A stretch of DNA of 64,000 nt from Marisa cornuarietis. Lineage: Eukaryota; Mollusca; Gastropoda; Architaenioglossa; Ampullariidae. Under the pieces are notes generated by a model, which saw only the letters and a list, made by a program, of their open reading frames with translations, had not been told where the DNA came from and did no database searches. The stretch spans positions 62,001 through 126,000 of the forward strand of contig SMMW01000149.1 in assembly GCA_004794655.1 (NCBI GenBank). Direction: 5' to 3'. The stretch's first letter is position 1. Each line of letters begins with the position of its first letter. Of this stretch, positions 50,601 to 64,000 are shown in pieces. The position numbers and the translations under genes are program-made.

Positions 50601-53600
50601 TCTACACTTTGTCAGTCTCTTATCGGGACGAGCACTGAATAGAGTTCGTGTCGGTGTGGTTTTTCCCATGGGGAAAGGGCAGTACATGCATCCGTATAAA
50701 ACGATAATACTGTATAATAAACGGTTATAATACAGTAATTAAGCCGAAAAAACATTGTCCTTGATTAACCTGCGCCTATTACGCCATTTTCCCTAACTGA
50801 AAAACTCCATAAGTCGATTTTTTTTTCGGGTCCCTTTGAGTTCGACTTAGCGAGGTCCGACTGTAATAAAATTTTCATTATTGTCTTTCTCCCCATGGTG
50901 CTATATTATTAACAGATATTTTTTAATAGAAATGGAAAAACTAGGAAAATGAGTTTTCTTACTCTTAGTCTCTCGCCAGAGGTCTGGGCCTGTGACTGGC
51001 GCTCACTCCCAGCCAAATCCACAAGATTTATCTTGCTGTTGATGGCATGGTCATGGTCTTTTCCATCTACACGTTCAGTCTGTTTGCAAAAGAAAACCCC
51101 ACAACATTTGTAGCAGATTGTGATCCCTTCAATACTTTGTTTGAAGATTTGCATACATTGAATAAAGCATTTTTTAAATATTATGATAGCTTCCGTTTCT
51201 AGGACAAAAAAACAGTGTAAAGCACTCTTTAATTTCCAATTTCTTGCAGAGTGAAATCAGAAAATGAAATTCATTACACAAGCATCAATAAACTACTCAG
51301 TCTTGAGCAAGTGTAGGTCAACCTGGTTTGGAAGATAGATTTTTGGAGTGGAGTTAGGGGAGAGCAAGGGGAGGTAACAGGCAACAAAGTCCTGGTGATT
51401 TCCCTCACCCGTGTCTGAGTAAGAAGAATGGTGAAGACAGAGTGTGATCTGCTGCTCTTGTCGTTCATACCAGTTGCTGCTGTGGCCCTGTTTTTGTTGC
51501 CGAGGGTGATCCATCCCTTTAAACCATCAATAATTACCAATTATAACATCAACAATACCTTTTTTTCCCCTTCAAAACTGCAAACAATGCTAAGCATGTA
51601 GAGGCTAAATTTTCACAATTGTAGAACATTTTCAATGTCAGTAAAAACACTTGCCTTAAAACAAGAAAATCCATTTTTTTAGGGGGGGGGGGTTAAATTA
51701 TCAAAGGGATACAGAAAACTTGTTATGTGGAAAAATAACTACGTGCATATGCTTCCTGAGCAAGGAGTATTCAAAATAATTTTTTTTACCTCTACGTCCT
51801 CAAAGGAGTTGACCACAAAAGTTGAAAGACCTTCAACATAAGGACCTAGAACTGGATGCTCACGAACTTTCAACTGCAAAAATTCAGGTAACACTCTTTA
51901 AGAATTATTTGTCATAAAGTGGTGCTGTGGTTCTCAGAGAACAGACATTATTTAGCATGCCCTTGTAAAAATCACTTAATAAAATAAAATAAAAATTTAC
52001 AACAGTTATCTTAAAGATCTTATTTTTAAAAAATACCTTGAAAAGTACTAAATATCAAAGGGTAAATAAATGAGGAAATAAATAAATTAATGGAAAAAAA
52101 TATTTTTGGGAAGCTTACTGTTGTCTTCTTGCCATTTTTTTCTTTGGAAGAGGCAAGAAGGTCATGAATCTTTTCATTGTAGATCTCAAAAAAGCTAATC
52201 TCCACAGTTATTTTTACCTGTAAACAGACAAAAGGTGTTAGTTTTAGTGAATATCCAAATACAAAGATTTTTCAAAATCATTTTTTTAGATTTTTTTTTT
52301 TTGCAACAAACTCAAATATGTCAACATGCTTGCCAATCACAAATATGCAAGTACCCTGACACAGGGAGTTAATCTGTCAGGAAGAATTTTGTTGTATGCC
52401 AACAACTCAAACATTTTATTATTAACATAGTCTAATAGTGATTCAGTGACACAAAAGGCATTATTTAGCTGAAGAGACATTTATAAATTTTCACACTCTG
52501 TTCCTTGGGTAATCATGAGACTTACATATAGACAGAAGCTCACTTGTATCACAAAAGAATTTAAAAAGAGCCAGAAAAGAATCAACTCGGAACCTATTAT
52601 GATTCAAGACTTTGGCAAAAGAAAAAAGACAAATAGTATATTACTTTTTCTCTGTCACTGGCTTGAACTGCTCGATAGAAGAGCTCTTCACAAAACCTTG
52701 GAATGATTCCCACTTCAGACCCATGGCCCATCATACTGCGGACAAGACCATGTAGTCATTTCACAAAAACTGAACAAATGTTATTCCAAATTTTCAATTT
52801 CCATTTATACTGGGGTGAAATCAACACTTGTGTTTTTACTTTTAACTATAAAAATATTTCAGGAGAGCCTGAGTGTTTGCTGCTAACCACTAACTGGACT
52901 TGCAGTTATTTGGAAAGTTTTATACTCAACTGTCTAATGCACTTACCTGTAACTTTTTCCACTGCCAGTTTGGCCATAGGCAAACAAACAAGTATTGTAC
53001 CCTTCAAAAGCCTTTCCCAAAAGTGGAACCGCCAGATGTGTGTAAACAGATGCCTGATCAGCAAAATCTCCATTTTCACGGTCAAATGACCAGAAGGAGA
53101 AGTCAAAAGCAAAGCGATTGATATTCCCACTCTCTGTTGTTACAACCGTTTCATTACCATTCATTGAAACGACACGCTTGACATTAGGGTCTGCTAACTC
53201 TCTGAAAATTAAAAATTATTAATAAAATTAAATACTAGAAATGTGAAAGATTACAAATCAAGCCAATAAAATATTGCCAAGCAGTTCATCAATGAAAACT
53301 ATGCATTACAACCATACTTGTTTTGAAAGATTACACATCAAGCCAATAAAATATTGCCAAGCAATGAAAACTATGCATTACAACCATGCTTGTTTCTACT
53401 TACCTCTGACTGTAAGGCCGAACACGGACTGCAACAGTTACACTACAGCTGTCTTCTCCATTTTCCTCATACATGCCAGACAAATCCGACTCGTCTGTAC
53501 CAAGTCCTTGATCAAAGCGAAGAGATTTGGGAGTTTCAATGTGTACCACCTTGTAGCAGTCTGGTGTCTCAAACAGTTTTGATTCTAAAGTATGGCGCCT

Positions 53601-54140
53601 CCAGTCCTTCGGAGGGGTAGAATAACTCCCATTCTGTAACTGATCCAAGCAGTCTTGTGTGGCCCTTCGGGCAATCTCCACCTTTGTGGAGTCAAGTTTT
53701 GGTGATTTGGGAAGTGAAGACACTGCGGTGAGTGAGCCATTTTCTTTTATCTTGAGTTTGGAAGAATGTAAAGCAACATCATTACCTGTCTCTGAATTTC
53801 GTTTTGATGTTTCTGCCACATCCATTTGCTGAACATTTTCCTTATTTTCAGTCTTTGTATCTTGTTCCTCAACACAGCACTGTTTCGTGTCTAAAAAAAC
53901 AGTCTTTGTGGACGTATACCGGCTTTGATTCTGACATTTGGTTTCACCAAAGTTTCTATCCCCAACAATCTTAAGCAAAGGGTCAACTTTTACTTTCGTA
54001 AGGGTTTGAGTGCCTCCAATTGAGGTCTCAACGACATCGTCGTTGAATGTGACTGACCTCGCTCTTGAACTCTCTACTTCCTGCATCTCTGGTTGATGTC
54101 TTTTAGCTTTCAGAAATTTCCTGGGCGAAGTGAATGCCAT
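35652..54140 (-). CDS. KIF14: KIF14-like kinesin-3 motor protein, complete, 31 exons
   Basis: Exons in transcript order: 54140-53404, 53201-52947, 52735-52645, 52217-52119, 51873-51790, 51516-51409, 51079-50963, 49994-49870, 49582-49484, 48892-48819, 48343-48205, 47885-47822, 47565-47381, 47163-47061, 46835-46798, 46375-46262, 45776-45629, 45185-45099, 44801-44736, 44255-44016, 43096-42941, 42221-42124, 41871-41780, 41281-41216, 40905-40789, 39491-39301, 38720-38550, 38169-38035, 37742-37662, 37297-37114, 36025-35652. The sum is 4638 bases, 1545 residues (human KIF14 about 1648), and every phase agrees. Residues 1-232 are a basic/disordered extension. The motor is 233 to about 590, with P-loop GQTGSGKS 322-329, switch I SSRSHS 443-448 and switch [10 protein letters not shown] 477-484. 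The FHA domain is about 690-790 ([15 protein letters not shown]). Coiled coil follows, then a long helical tail. Family role: mitotic/cytokinetic microtubule motor at the midzone and midbody. All introns have GT-AG borders except the one after residue 572, which is AT-AG. The exon 11 donor (GTCACT) is weak. Start at 54140 is the first ATG after a possible 5' UTR acceptor. Confidence 0.97.
37804..37868 (+). repeat. 65-base dispersed repeat, copy 2
   Basis: Second copy of the unit at 34098-34162, here in the KIF14 intron between 37743 and 38034. Confidence 0.85.
40106..40150 (+). repeat. (GT)n microsatellite
   Basis: GT repeats interrupted by GGGGTGTG and ending in a G run, within a KIF14 intron. 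Confidence 0.8.
41439..41477 (+). repeat. (AAAC)n microsatellite
   Basis: About nine AAAC units, with a (CA)n tract at 41343-41364 close by, within a KIF14 intron. Confidence 0.85.
42634..42785 (-). repeat. tRNA-derived SINE, copy 3
   Basis: Shares GGCTATATCA.GGCAAAGCAGCC, CACATGCAGAGAAAGAACAGC and GAGACAAGATCTTG with copies at 1-155 and 2077-2250. The A-box half is shortened. Same orientation as KIF14. Confidence 0.75.
43400..43589 (+). mobile_element. hAT-like MITE, 190 bases
   Basis: Ends CAGCGTTTCTCAATC and, in reverse complement, CTGTGGTTCTCAACC, the pattern of hAT/Charlie termini. It is flanked by ACTTATTT (43392-43399) and ACTTATAT (43590-43597), an 8-base target-site duplication with one or two changes. 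No coding capacity; in a KIF14 intron. Confidence 0.75.
43600..43840 (+). repeat. SINE-like tail with (ATT)n end
   Basis: AAGTGCCTTGAGCCCAG followed by TCTATAAATG and ATTATTATTATT resembles the 3' end of widespread marine-invertebrate SINEs. The 5' part is disrupted by a TG/AG microsatellite at 43615-43680. Confidence 0.4.
45820..46075. repeat. Degenerate minisatellite, AT-rich
   Basis: About seven diverged units built around TTAATGCCATTAAAATGA and TGTCTAATGACTTA, period about 33-40 bases, in the KIF14 intron between 45777 and 46261. Non-coding. Confidence 0.75.
48893..49483 (-). other. U12-type (minor spliceosome) AT-AG intron in the KIF14 gene
   Basis: No GT donor exists where the motor-end exon must stop. 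The exon ends CTCAG and the intron begins ATATCCTCC, close to the U12 AT-AC donor consensus ATATCCTT. The 3' side ends in GACCTTGACTTAGATTTAG: CCTTGAC fits the U12 branch-site consensus TTCCTTRAC, with the branch A 11 bases from the intron end. Joining restores [14 protein letters not shown], matching the KIF14 motor end (STLRYANQARLIVN in human). Terminal dinucleotides are AT and AG. Position within Arg572, phase 2. Confidence 0.85.
50103..50863. mobile_element. pogo/Tigger-like non-autonomous DNA transposon, 761 bases
   Basis: The left end CAGTCGGACCTCGCTAA and the reverse complement of the right end are identical for 17 bases and continue with one or two differences over about 25. TA flanks both sides (50101-50102 and 50864-50865), the target-site duplication of the Tc1/mariner/pogo superfamily. 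The interior shows no recognisable transposase. Inserted in the KIF14 intron between 49995 and 50962. Confidence 0.9.
53245..53395. repeat. Tandem duplication of an approximately 75-base unit
   Basis: 53245-53323 and 53325-53395 are nearly identical; copy 2 lacks eight bases (GTTCATCA). Copy 2 ends three bases before the exon 1 donor hexamer (ACTTAC, 53398-53403) of the minus-strand KIF14 gene. Confidence 0.9.
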
Positions 54141-54554
54141 CCTCTCACCTTCTTTAACGTCTGCAACAGATCCAGACAATGATTGTTTTTTTTTAAAAAA
54201 AGACCGTTGTCTTGTTTGGGACCACGAGCTATAGGCTAAATAAAGACAACCGATATTGATCAACGGTTTCAAATAACGACTTGTTCATAATAAAGCCACT
54301 TTTTTATATTGAAATTACCACTTGAATGTTATCTTAAAATTGGTGTAATAGGCCTGTATGATGACTTGCCTAAGGTGGGCACTTGAGTTTCTATGAATTT
54401 TTGAGACTTGATATAGATAATATCAATATGATATTGAAGAATAACTGATGAATGTGTTAAAATTGACTTCTTACGTTTCTCTCTTTATAGAAAAAAGTAC
54501 TAAGACATCCGATCGTGTTACAGCAAACTCGGCACTTTGAATGTTTTCCTTTCA

Positions 54555-54585
54555 GCCGCCATTCACCTTGCTTTAACGCGATTGG
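54555..54585 (-). promoter_or_regulatory. Putative KIF14 promoter: CCAAT and YY1-like motifs
   Basis: On the minus strand, AACCAATCGCG (CCAAT box over 54581-54585) is followed by AATGGCGGC (54563-54555), about 415 bases upstream of the KIF14 ATG. Spliced 5' UTR is possible, since an acceptor-like TTGCAG lies about 20 bases before the ATG. Confidence 0.4.
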
Positions 54586-56144
54586 TTGAACAAGTGCTTT
54601 ACACTTCACGTCAGATTTAAAATCTATTTCCGGGTTCTGGATGGTACTGATGCGAACTAGATTATCAACGACTGTCCGTTTGGACCGTTAGCTAATCAGG
54701 AAGAAAAATAATTCTAACTCAGCAGCTAATATAAATCACAAGACAAACTTGTTTTTTATGTGTTATGTAGTTTTTAGACAGACACAGATTTTTTTTTGTT
54801 GTTTTGAAGAATGACGCAACAGACATTACAACGGGTCGCGGATTCATTTTTAAAGCTTTTTAAAATGTTGTGTGATGACAAAATTAATGCGACTGCAAGC
54901 CAGTGTGGGTCTGATGTTGATCTGCTGGAGCTTTTCTATTCGGGTATCACTGTGATAGCTATGCAAGCTGCACACAGTGACACACACGCGCGCGCGCGCG
55001 CGGCGTAGGAAGTCACGCTTTCGGCTGCCTGTGGAATACTATACTAGAATATGTGAATGTGACTACAAACTTACAAATGCAGTTTCCGTTATTACAGAAG
55101 GATATGAAGACAGCAGACGTGTAAATTAAAAAGTCATATAGGGTGCTTATGCATCATCCTTTAAAAAATACCGCACAACTTTATCGAGCTATAAATAAAG
55201 TTCAATGTGCAATTAAAATTAATTTGTTCATAAATTTTCTATTATTTTTAAACCACAATCTTACAAATAATTAAAGCAGTGTGCTTATGTGGCTCTATTA
55301 GTATTTCAAACTAGTATAGTCACGCAAATCCACACCGTTTTTTTTCCGATGTCACCAGATCTTGAGGAATAATATCTTTGTCTAAATGAATATAGTTAAT
55401 GTTTATTTTTGAAGTTTATTTTCTCCGTTGTTAAATATAATTATGTTACCGGCATGTCCAATGAAAGCAAAACTACTACGCAGAGCAAATGATTGAGTGA
55501 GTAAGAGAGAGAGAGAGAGAGAGAAGAGTGAAGAAGGGACTTGGGTGGAGTGGAGCCTGGAGCGACCGTTTCATTTGGAACGTACGTCTTGCCCCTGATC
55601 AACCTGTCAAGCAAGAGTATAAGTGTTTCATTGTTTTACTACACTGATGCTATGCGCGTTGATTCTAACGAAGTGACAGATCGGAAGTTGAGAATATAAT
55701 CACAGCTGGAAGAGTTAGTGACAGAACTAAATGCAGGCGAATGGCTATAGGCAAAAGGTCAAGAAGGTATAACGTCAATAACGGCCTCGTGAAAGGTCAG
55801 GGCTAATGACGTAATTTGAGGATGTATAGGAGGCAATTGTCTCGAATGTCTGTACAGCAGGTCAAATCCTGCAGACAGTCAACAACTAGCGCTACTTCAC
55901 AGGGAACATCCTCAGCGGTAAATCACAGAAAAAAAGTTCAGCGTATGCGATATGTATGCGCGCACAGAGAACGATAGATAAAAAGGTGTAAGTCGTCCCC
56001 TGACCTTTTTTTTCGTCATTTTTTTTAAGGTCGTTGGGGTAGGAGATGTTTCGAGAACTCACTTTTTTGGGGACTAGATTTTTAAAAGCCGTGCTCATCT
56101 GTTCTCCCTCGCTGTCTTCGTAGACTGAGTTGACTGGGGAAAGT

Positions 56145-56222
56145 TTGCTGCGCTACACGGGTATCGAACCGGCTCGCCCCTATTGCTTCGGACATCAGTG
56201 CTCTCAGCTATCCACTTCCCTA
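56145..56222 (-). repeat. tRNA-derived SINE head, second family
   Basis: The minus strand carries GTGGATAGCTGAGAGCACTG (A-box-like) and, 30-40 bases on, GGTTCGATACC, an exact pol III B box, then TGTAGCGCAGCAAACTTTCC. This could be a decayed tRNA or, more likely, a SINE, because pairing of the acceptor stem is not visible. Confidence 0.55.
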
Positions 56223-58283
56223 TTATATCAGCTATCAAAACAAACTGCCAAGTACTTTAAGCCTTGCGGTGAAAGCTATTCGATGGTTTGGCATTCTGAC
56301 AATAAATGTTTATGATACTATATATTAATTATAGTGGACAGTCTTGAGCATCAGCAATCAGAATGTCAACTTGCGATTATGTGCGCGGCATTAATGAAGA
56401 GCAGCGGTAATTTTATCATTTTATTTTCTGTCTGAACTATAAACCCACAGAAGCTCATAAGATTGTAGGATACTTGCACTGGCTGAGTGCAGTGGTGAGG
56501 CAGACAAATCTCTCGTCTGAAGCCTGCATCGCTGACAATGACAAATTAAGTTACAGAATGGCGACACTAGGATTTTTTTTTAAACGTTAAAACAAACTTC
56601 CCGGATCTCTTCAGGACGTGTAATTCATCCTAACGTGTGTTCAGTGCCCCCTTTCCCCACTGTACACCAGTGGCCTACTTTCTGATCACATCGTTTAGTA
56701 ACCATCCTATGTGCAACTGACACGAACGAATGAACAAACGAACGAACGAACGAACAAATGATTATACAAACAAACATGAACAAAGGAAAGAAAGAACGAA
56801 CAGATGGACGAATACACTGACGAACGAACAAACGGTCAAACTAATGGACGTTTAGCTGGTTTTTTGTGGGACGCGGTACTGCCAAGAATAATATTAAATG
56901 CGATATATATAGCGCATGATCAAGCTCATGAAGGAGCATGTTCTCAGCGCTTAAGAAGGAAAGAGAAACAACCATGCAGACAAGTGATTAAAAGACAAAC
57001 ATTGAAGACGCAAAGAGGATTCAGAGAATAAACAGTAAGGATTGAGAGCTGCGGAAATCTGCAAAGGATGACGAGCAGGTGCGCTTGTCAACAGACGAAA
57101 AGAGTGAAAGAAAGGGTTAGAAAATGGACTAACATATGTGGATTGTTGTTAGGAGTAATGCCCATGGAACAGATGTGTTTTTAGTGCAATAAATGCCAGC
57201 ATTTTCAGACGTACGCGGGCGTGCGTGCATGTGTGCGAGCGAGCAAGCGAGTGAGAGTGAGAGTGAGTAAATGATCTTGTATTAAAACACATGGAAGAAA
57301 GCGTTGAAAGAGAGGCTAGCGAAAGACGATGCCCCTGTTTTGTAAAGAATGTCATTTCATCCATCCCATTTCAAAACAGTTTTTACTCTGCTGCTACAGA
57401 ATTTTCAGCACCGTCACGCATCGCCTCTGACAGCAGCCATCTCGATCCCTACCCCCGAGACCTCCCCCCCCTTAATTCCCTCCCCATAGCCTATCATTCC
57501 CGGTACACAAGGAAGTCAGGTAATTTCGTGGAGGGAGTAGTTCAAACGCTCTTTTTGGGATGCACGATACTGTCTCCTAGATACGTTACAATTTGTAATG
57601 TTGTATTGTTATTTATTTACTGATTTATTGTCCATCACGCAGCACAGGAAATATTAGAGCTTTTGTCAACAATGACGTTTCTTAGTCATTATGTAACGAA
57701 ATTCAAGGATTTATTTCTGTTTTCTTATAGCCATTGATTACATAATTTGTTTTCACACACACACACACACACACACACTCTCTCTCACACACACACACAC
57801 ATTGACATTCTGGCATGTTCTAGTTACCCCCACCCATCCTGTTTCCACAATCTTTTCCTCATCCCTGACCAACGTGACACGCACTGGTGATCTCGCTACA
57901 CTTGATGACATCAAAAAAAGATGAGCCTCTCCCACATACTGTTACTGTTGATGGGTCGTACTTTTTTTTCTTTTTGCAACGTCATGTGGGGTTGCGTTCA
58001 GTTCACAAGCCGCCCTCCATCATCGGCGTGTGCGACGTAGAAAGCAATTTGGTGGGTTTACATATTCTACTGAAAAAATATCTATGTTTAGAGCAGAAAC
58101 TGCTGTATCATGCAGCATTTTTAGCTATGGAGATTAACCTTTCATATAACAAAACGGCGGAAAAACCCCCGACAAGCTCTTCATCTGCTCCTACCACAAA
58201 TATCGAAGGAATTAAAAAAATAAAAAAGCACTCCCCTCCCCCCACCAAAAATAGTCATTCAAAATAAATTTGCATTTCTTTCC

Positions 58284-58341
<58 letters not shown>
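58284..58341. repeat. (CT)n(CA)n microsatellite
   Basis: A CT array of about ten units followed directly by about 18 CA units. Confidence 0.95.
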
Positions 58342-58346
<5 letters not shown>

Positions 58347-58552
58347 GAGCACAAAGAGGAAATTCACCCGTGGATTCTAATAAAACAGATTGCCCTACCC
58401 AGGACCCCTGATGTTCAACCAATCGGGAAGCTTTTATTGTAATGAGTAAATAAAATATCAAAACATTTCATGTTATGTAGAGCGTTGAAAGGCGGAGACC
58501 ACGAGAATGCTCATTCTTCAGAAAAGACAAGTTTCTCGTGCGCATGTGCGCA

Positions 58553-58596
<44 letters not shown>

Positions 58597-58841
58597 AATG
58601 AATCTATACTCAAAATATGCCTCTAGTAACTTTTTTTTAAAGAAGCTGTCTTCTTTTTTTGTGAGACGGGCACAATGCTGGCTGAAGACACCAAGCACGC
58701 ACTTGGCGATGCAGTGGATTATTGATGGAAGCAGGAAGGCGACCTATGACGTATGAAAGCCAAGGCAACTCCTTCCACATAAATTTCCACTTAGAAGTGT
58801 AGCTGTGGGAGGACAATGTTACTTTTACGCGAGACAAAGGA

Positions 58842-58848
58842 TATATAA
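58842..58848 (+). promoter_or_regulatory. TATA-like box, possible promoter of the cysteine-rich protein gene
   Basis: TATATAA about 415 bases upstream of the ATG at 59258, followed by GC-richer sequence. Assignment is by position only. Confidence 0.3.
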
Positions 58849-59257
58849 GCAATACACTGCAACTCTCAAAGAGCCCGGAGTAGAATGCAAAGCGGTTTCG
58901 TTGCCTTGTAAAAGATCGTTTTCCTGAGCTCATTCGTAAGTTATCTCTCACTGTAAACACTGTAGCCAGTGTAAACAAAGCAAAAAAATAAAAAAATAAA
59001 AATAATAATCGTGCTCTCGTGATCATGTTATTATGAGCAACATGTCAAGCAAAGTTCCGCGAACAAGAATTTATTTATGATGAGACCAACCTTCGAAGTC
59101 AGGTGTGATTAACCACAACACGAAGAAAATAAAATAAAATCGGAGGTTTTTGAGAAGCGGACTATTACTTACTAATCAAGTCGGATCTAGATACTAAGTC
59201 TGAGCTAAAGAACAAACTTTTTTGGTTTTGAAGATACACTCGATAAAATTTTCTGCG

Positions 59258-63285
<4,028 letters not shown>

Positions 63286-64000
63286 GTAGGAGTGAAGATA
63301 ACTTCCGTCTAGAGATAATTTACGATGCCGGCTTTCGAAAACGACGAATTTTTAAAATTTTCTTATTACATTGTATTTAACTGTGACAGCATATGATACC
63401 TTTTCTGATGTGATATTCGTAAATCTATATTTTCACTGCATTTCCAGTGCCTTGATAAGCCAGTATTATATCCTCATTTGTCATGCTGACGACGGGCATA
63501 ATGGGAGTGGGTGGGGATGGGGAGGGAGGGTACATAGGCGGCAATAAGGAAAGCAGGGAAAGATGATTTAGAAATGACGTTTTCTTATTTGATTTTTTCC
63601 CCTTTTGACCATCAGCGCTGGTTTGATTTTTAAATTAGGAAATCGGAGTATGTTTTTTCCTAGTTGTGTTTGACCATGTTTGGTCATTTACTAATTTCAC
63701 TGAAAATGAATATATAAGAAAACGCGTTTATTCAAATAAATGTAGAACCTATATTTTATCCATGATTTAATCCTTGTGTTTTTAGCGATTGTTAAATTTG
63801 TCAGATAGAATTGTACATGTTTAAGATGGTAATGTTGTCGTCATTGTGGATCCGTACCTTTAACCTTTGTGAAGTAAATGTCATCGAGTTATTTTCTTTC
63901 TTTAAACATCTCATTAACGAAATCCGTGCACGTGGTTAGCGCACGTTGAGGCTGATAATCAACGTCACACGTTGTCACAAACTGTTTGTCGCACATTGCA

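Larger units (their letters stand above)
54590..58840. other. Intergenic between KIF14 and the cysteine-rich protein gene
   Basis: Mostly simple repeats and SINE remnants: GA array 55508-55524, ACGA-type array about 56720-56757, CA arrays 57755-57800, CT/CA array 58284-58341 and TG/AG array 58554-58596. Open frames (for example 54811-55008 plus) have no recognisable motifs. A segment at 56885-57180 containing ATATATAGCGC looks like a degraded dispersed repeat. Confidence 0.45.

Noticed and set aside
54811..55008. Plus-strand frame of 65 residues near the KIF14 promoter
   Set aside because: Could be a divergent first exon, but it ends in a CA/CG microsatellite, has no good donor and no partner exon was found.
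58637..59026. Minus-strand frame of 129 residues with a hydrophobic start
   Set aside because: No splice partners or recognisable motif; it is opposite the likely 5' UTR of the cysteine-rich gene.

Overview
This is a 64 kb piece of an intron-rich animal nuclear genome, probably a mollusc and perhaps a gastropod. The evidence is long introns with GT-AG borders, dense microsatellites, tRNA-derived SINEs, decayed non-LTR reverse-transcriptase fragments of a kind common in marine invertebrates, and protein-coding exons that are clearly bilaterian. The species cannot be named from the sequence alone. There is nothing prokaryotic here: no operons, CRISPR arrays or insertion sequences. Most coding exons were rebuilt by joining short open segments whose splice sites and reading phases agree.

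Layout from left to right. (1) 218-20333, minus: the 5' part of an Abl-family tyrosine kinase (N-terminal Gly-2 exon, SH3, SH2, linker and start of the kinase domain). The rest of the gene lies beyond position 1. Its first intron is about 16.5 kb and holds a GC-rich block (about 9.8-16.3 kb) with LINE and other repeat debris. A promoter-like segment with YY1-type and CRE-type motifs lies at 20529-20617. (2) 20.6-23.5 kb: intergenic, with a reverse-transcriptase fragment and a GC-rich repeat. (3) 23537-27966, plus: a six-exon ZDHHC12-like palmitoyltransferase with a poly(A) signal. (4) 30387-31210, plus: a two-exon gene for an unrecognised 118-residue protein with two hydrophobic segments. (5) 35652-54140, minus: an apparently complete 31-exon KIF14 ortholog (1545 codons plus stop), with an N-terminal extension, kinesin motor, FHA domain, coiled coils and a C-terminal helical region. 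One intron looks like a U12-type (minor spliceosome) AT-AG intron. Other introns carry a pogo/Tigger-like element, a hAT-like MITE, a SINE and tandem repeats. (6) 54.1-59.2 kb: intergenic repeats. (7) 59258-63285, plus, running off the right edge: a secreted or type-I membrane protein with two copies of an eight-cysteine module and a Ser/Thr-rich mucin-like stretch.

The genes do not form an operon or one pathway. Linkage of Abl, ZDHHC12 and KIF14 is of interest because the human counterparts lie on 9q34 (ABL1, ZDHHC12) and 1q (ABL2, KIF14), so this may be a remnant of an ancestral linkage group. The two least explained items are the duplicated eight-cysteine module, whose internal intron was duplicated with it, and the small membrane protein. 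The U12-like intron is the most precise structural observation.
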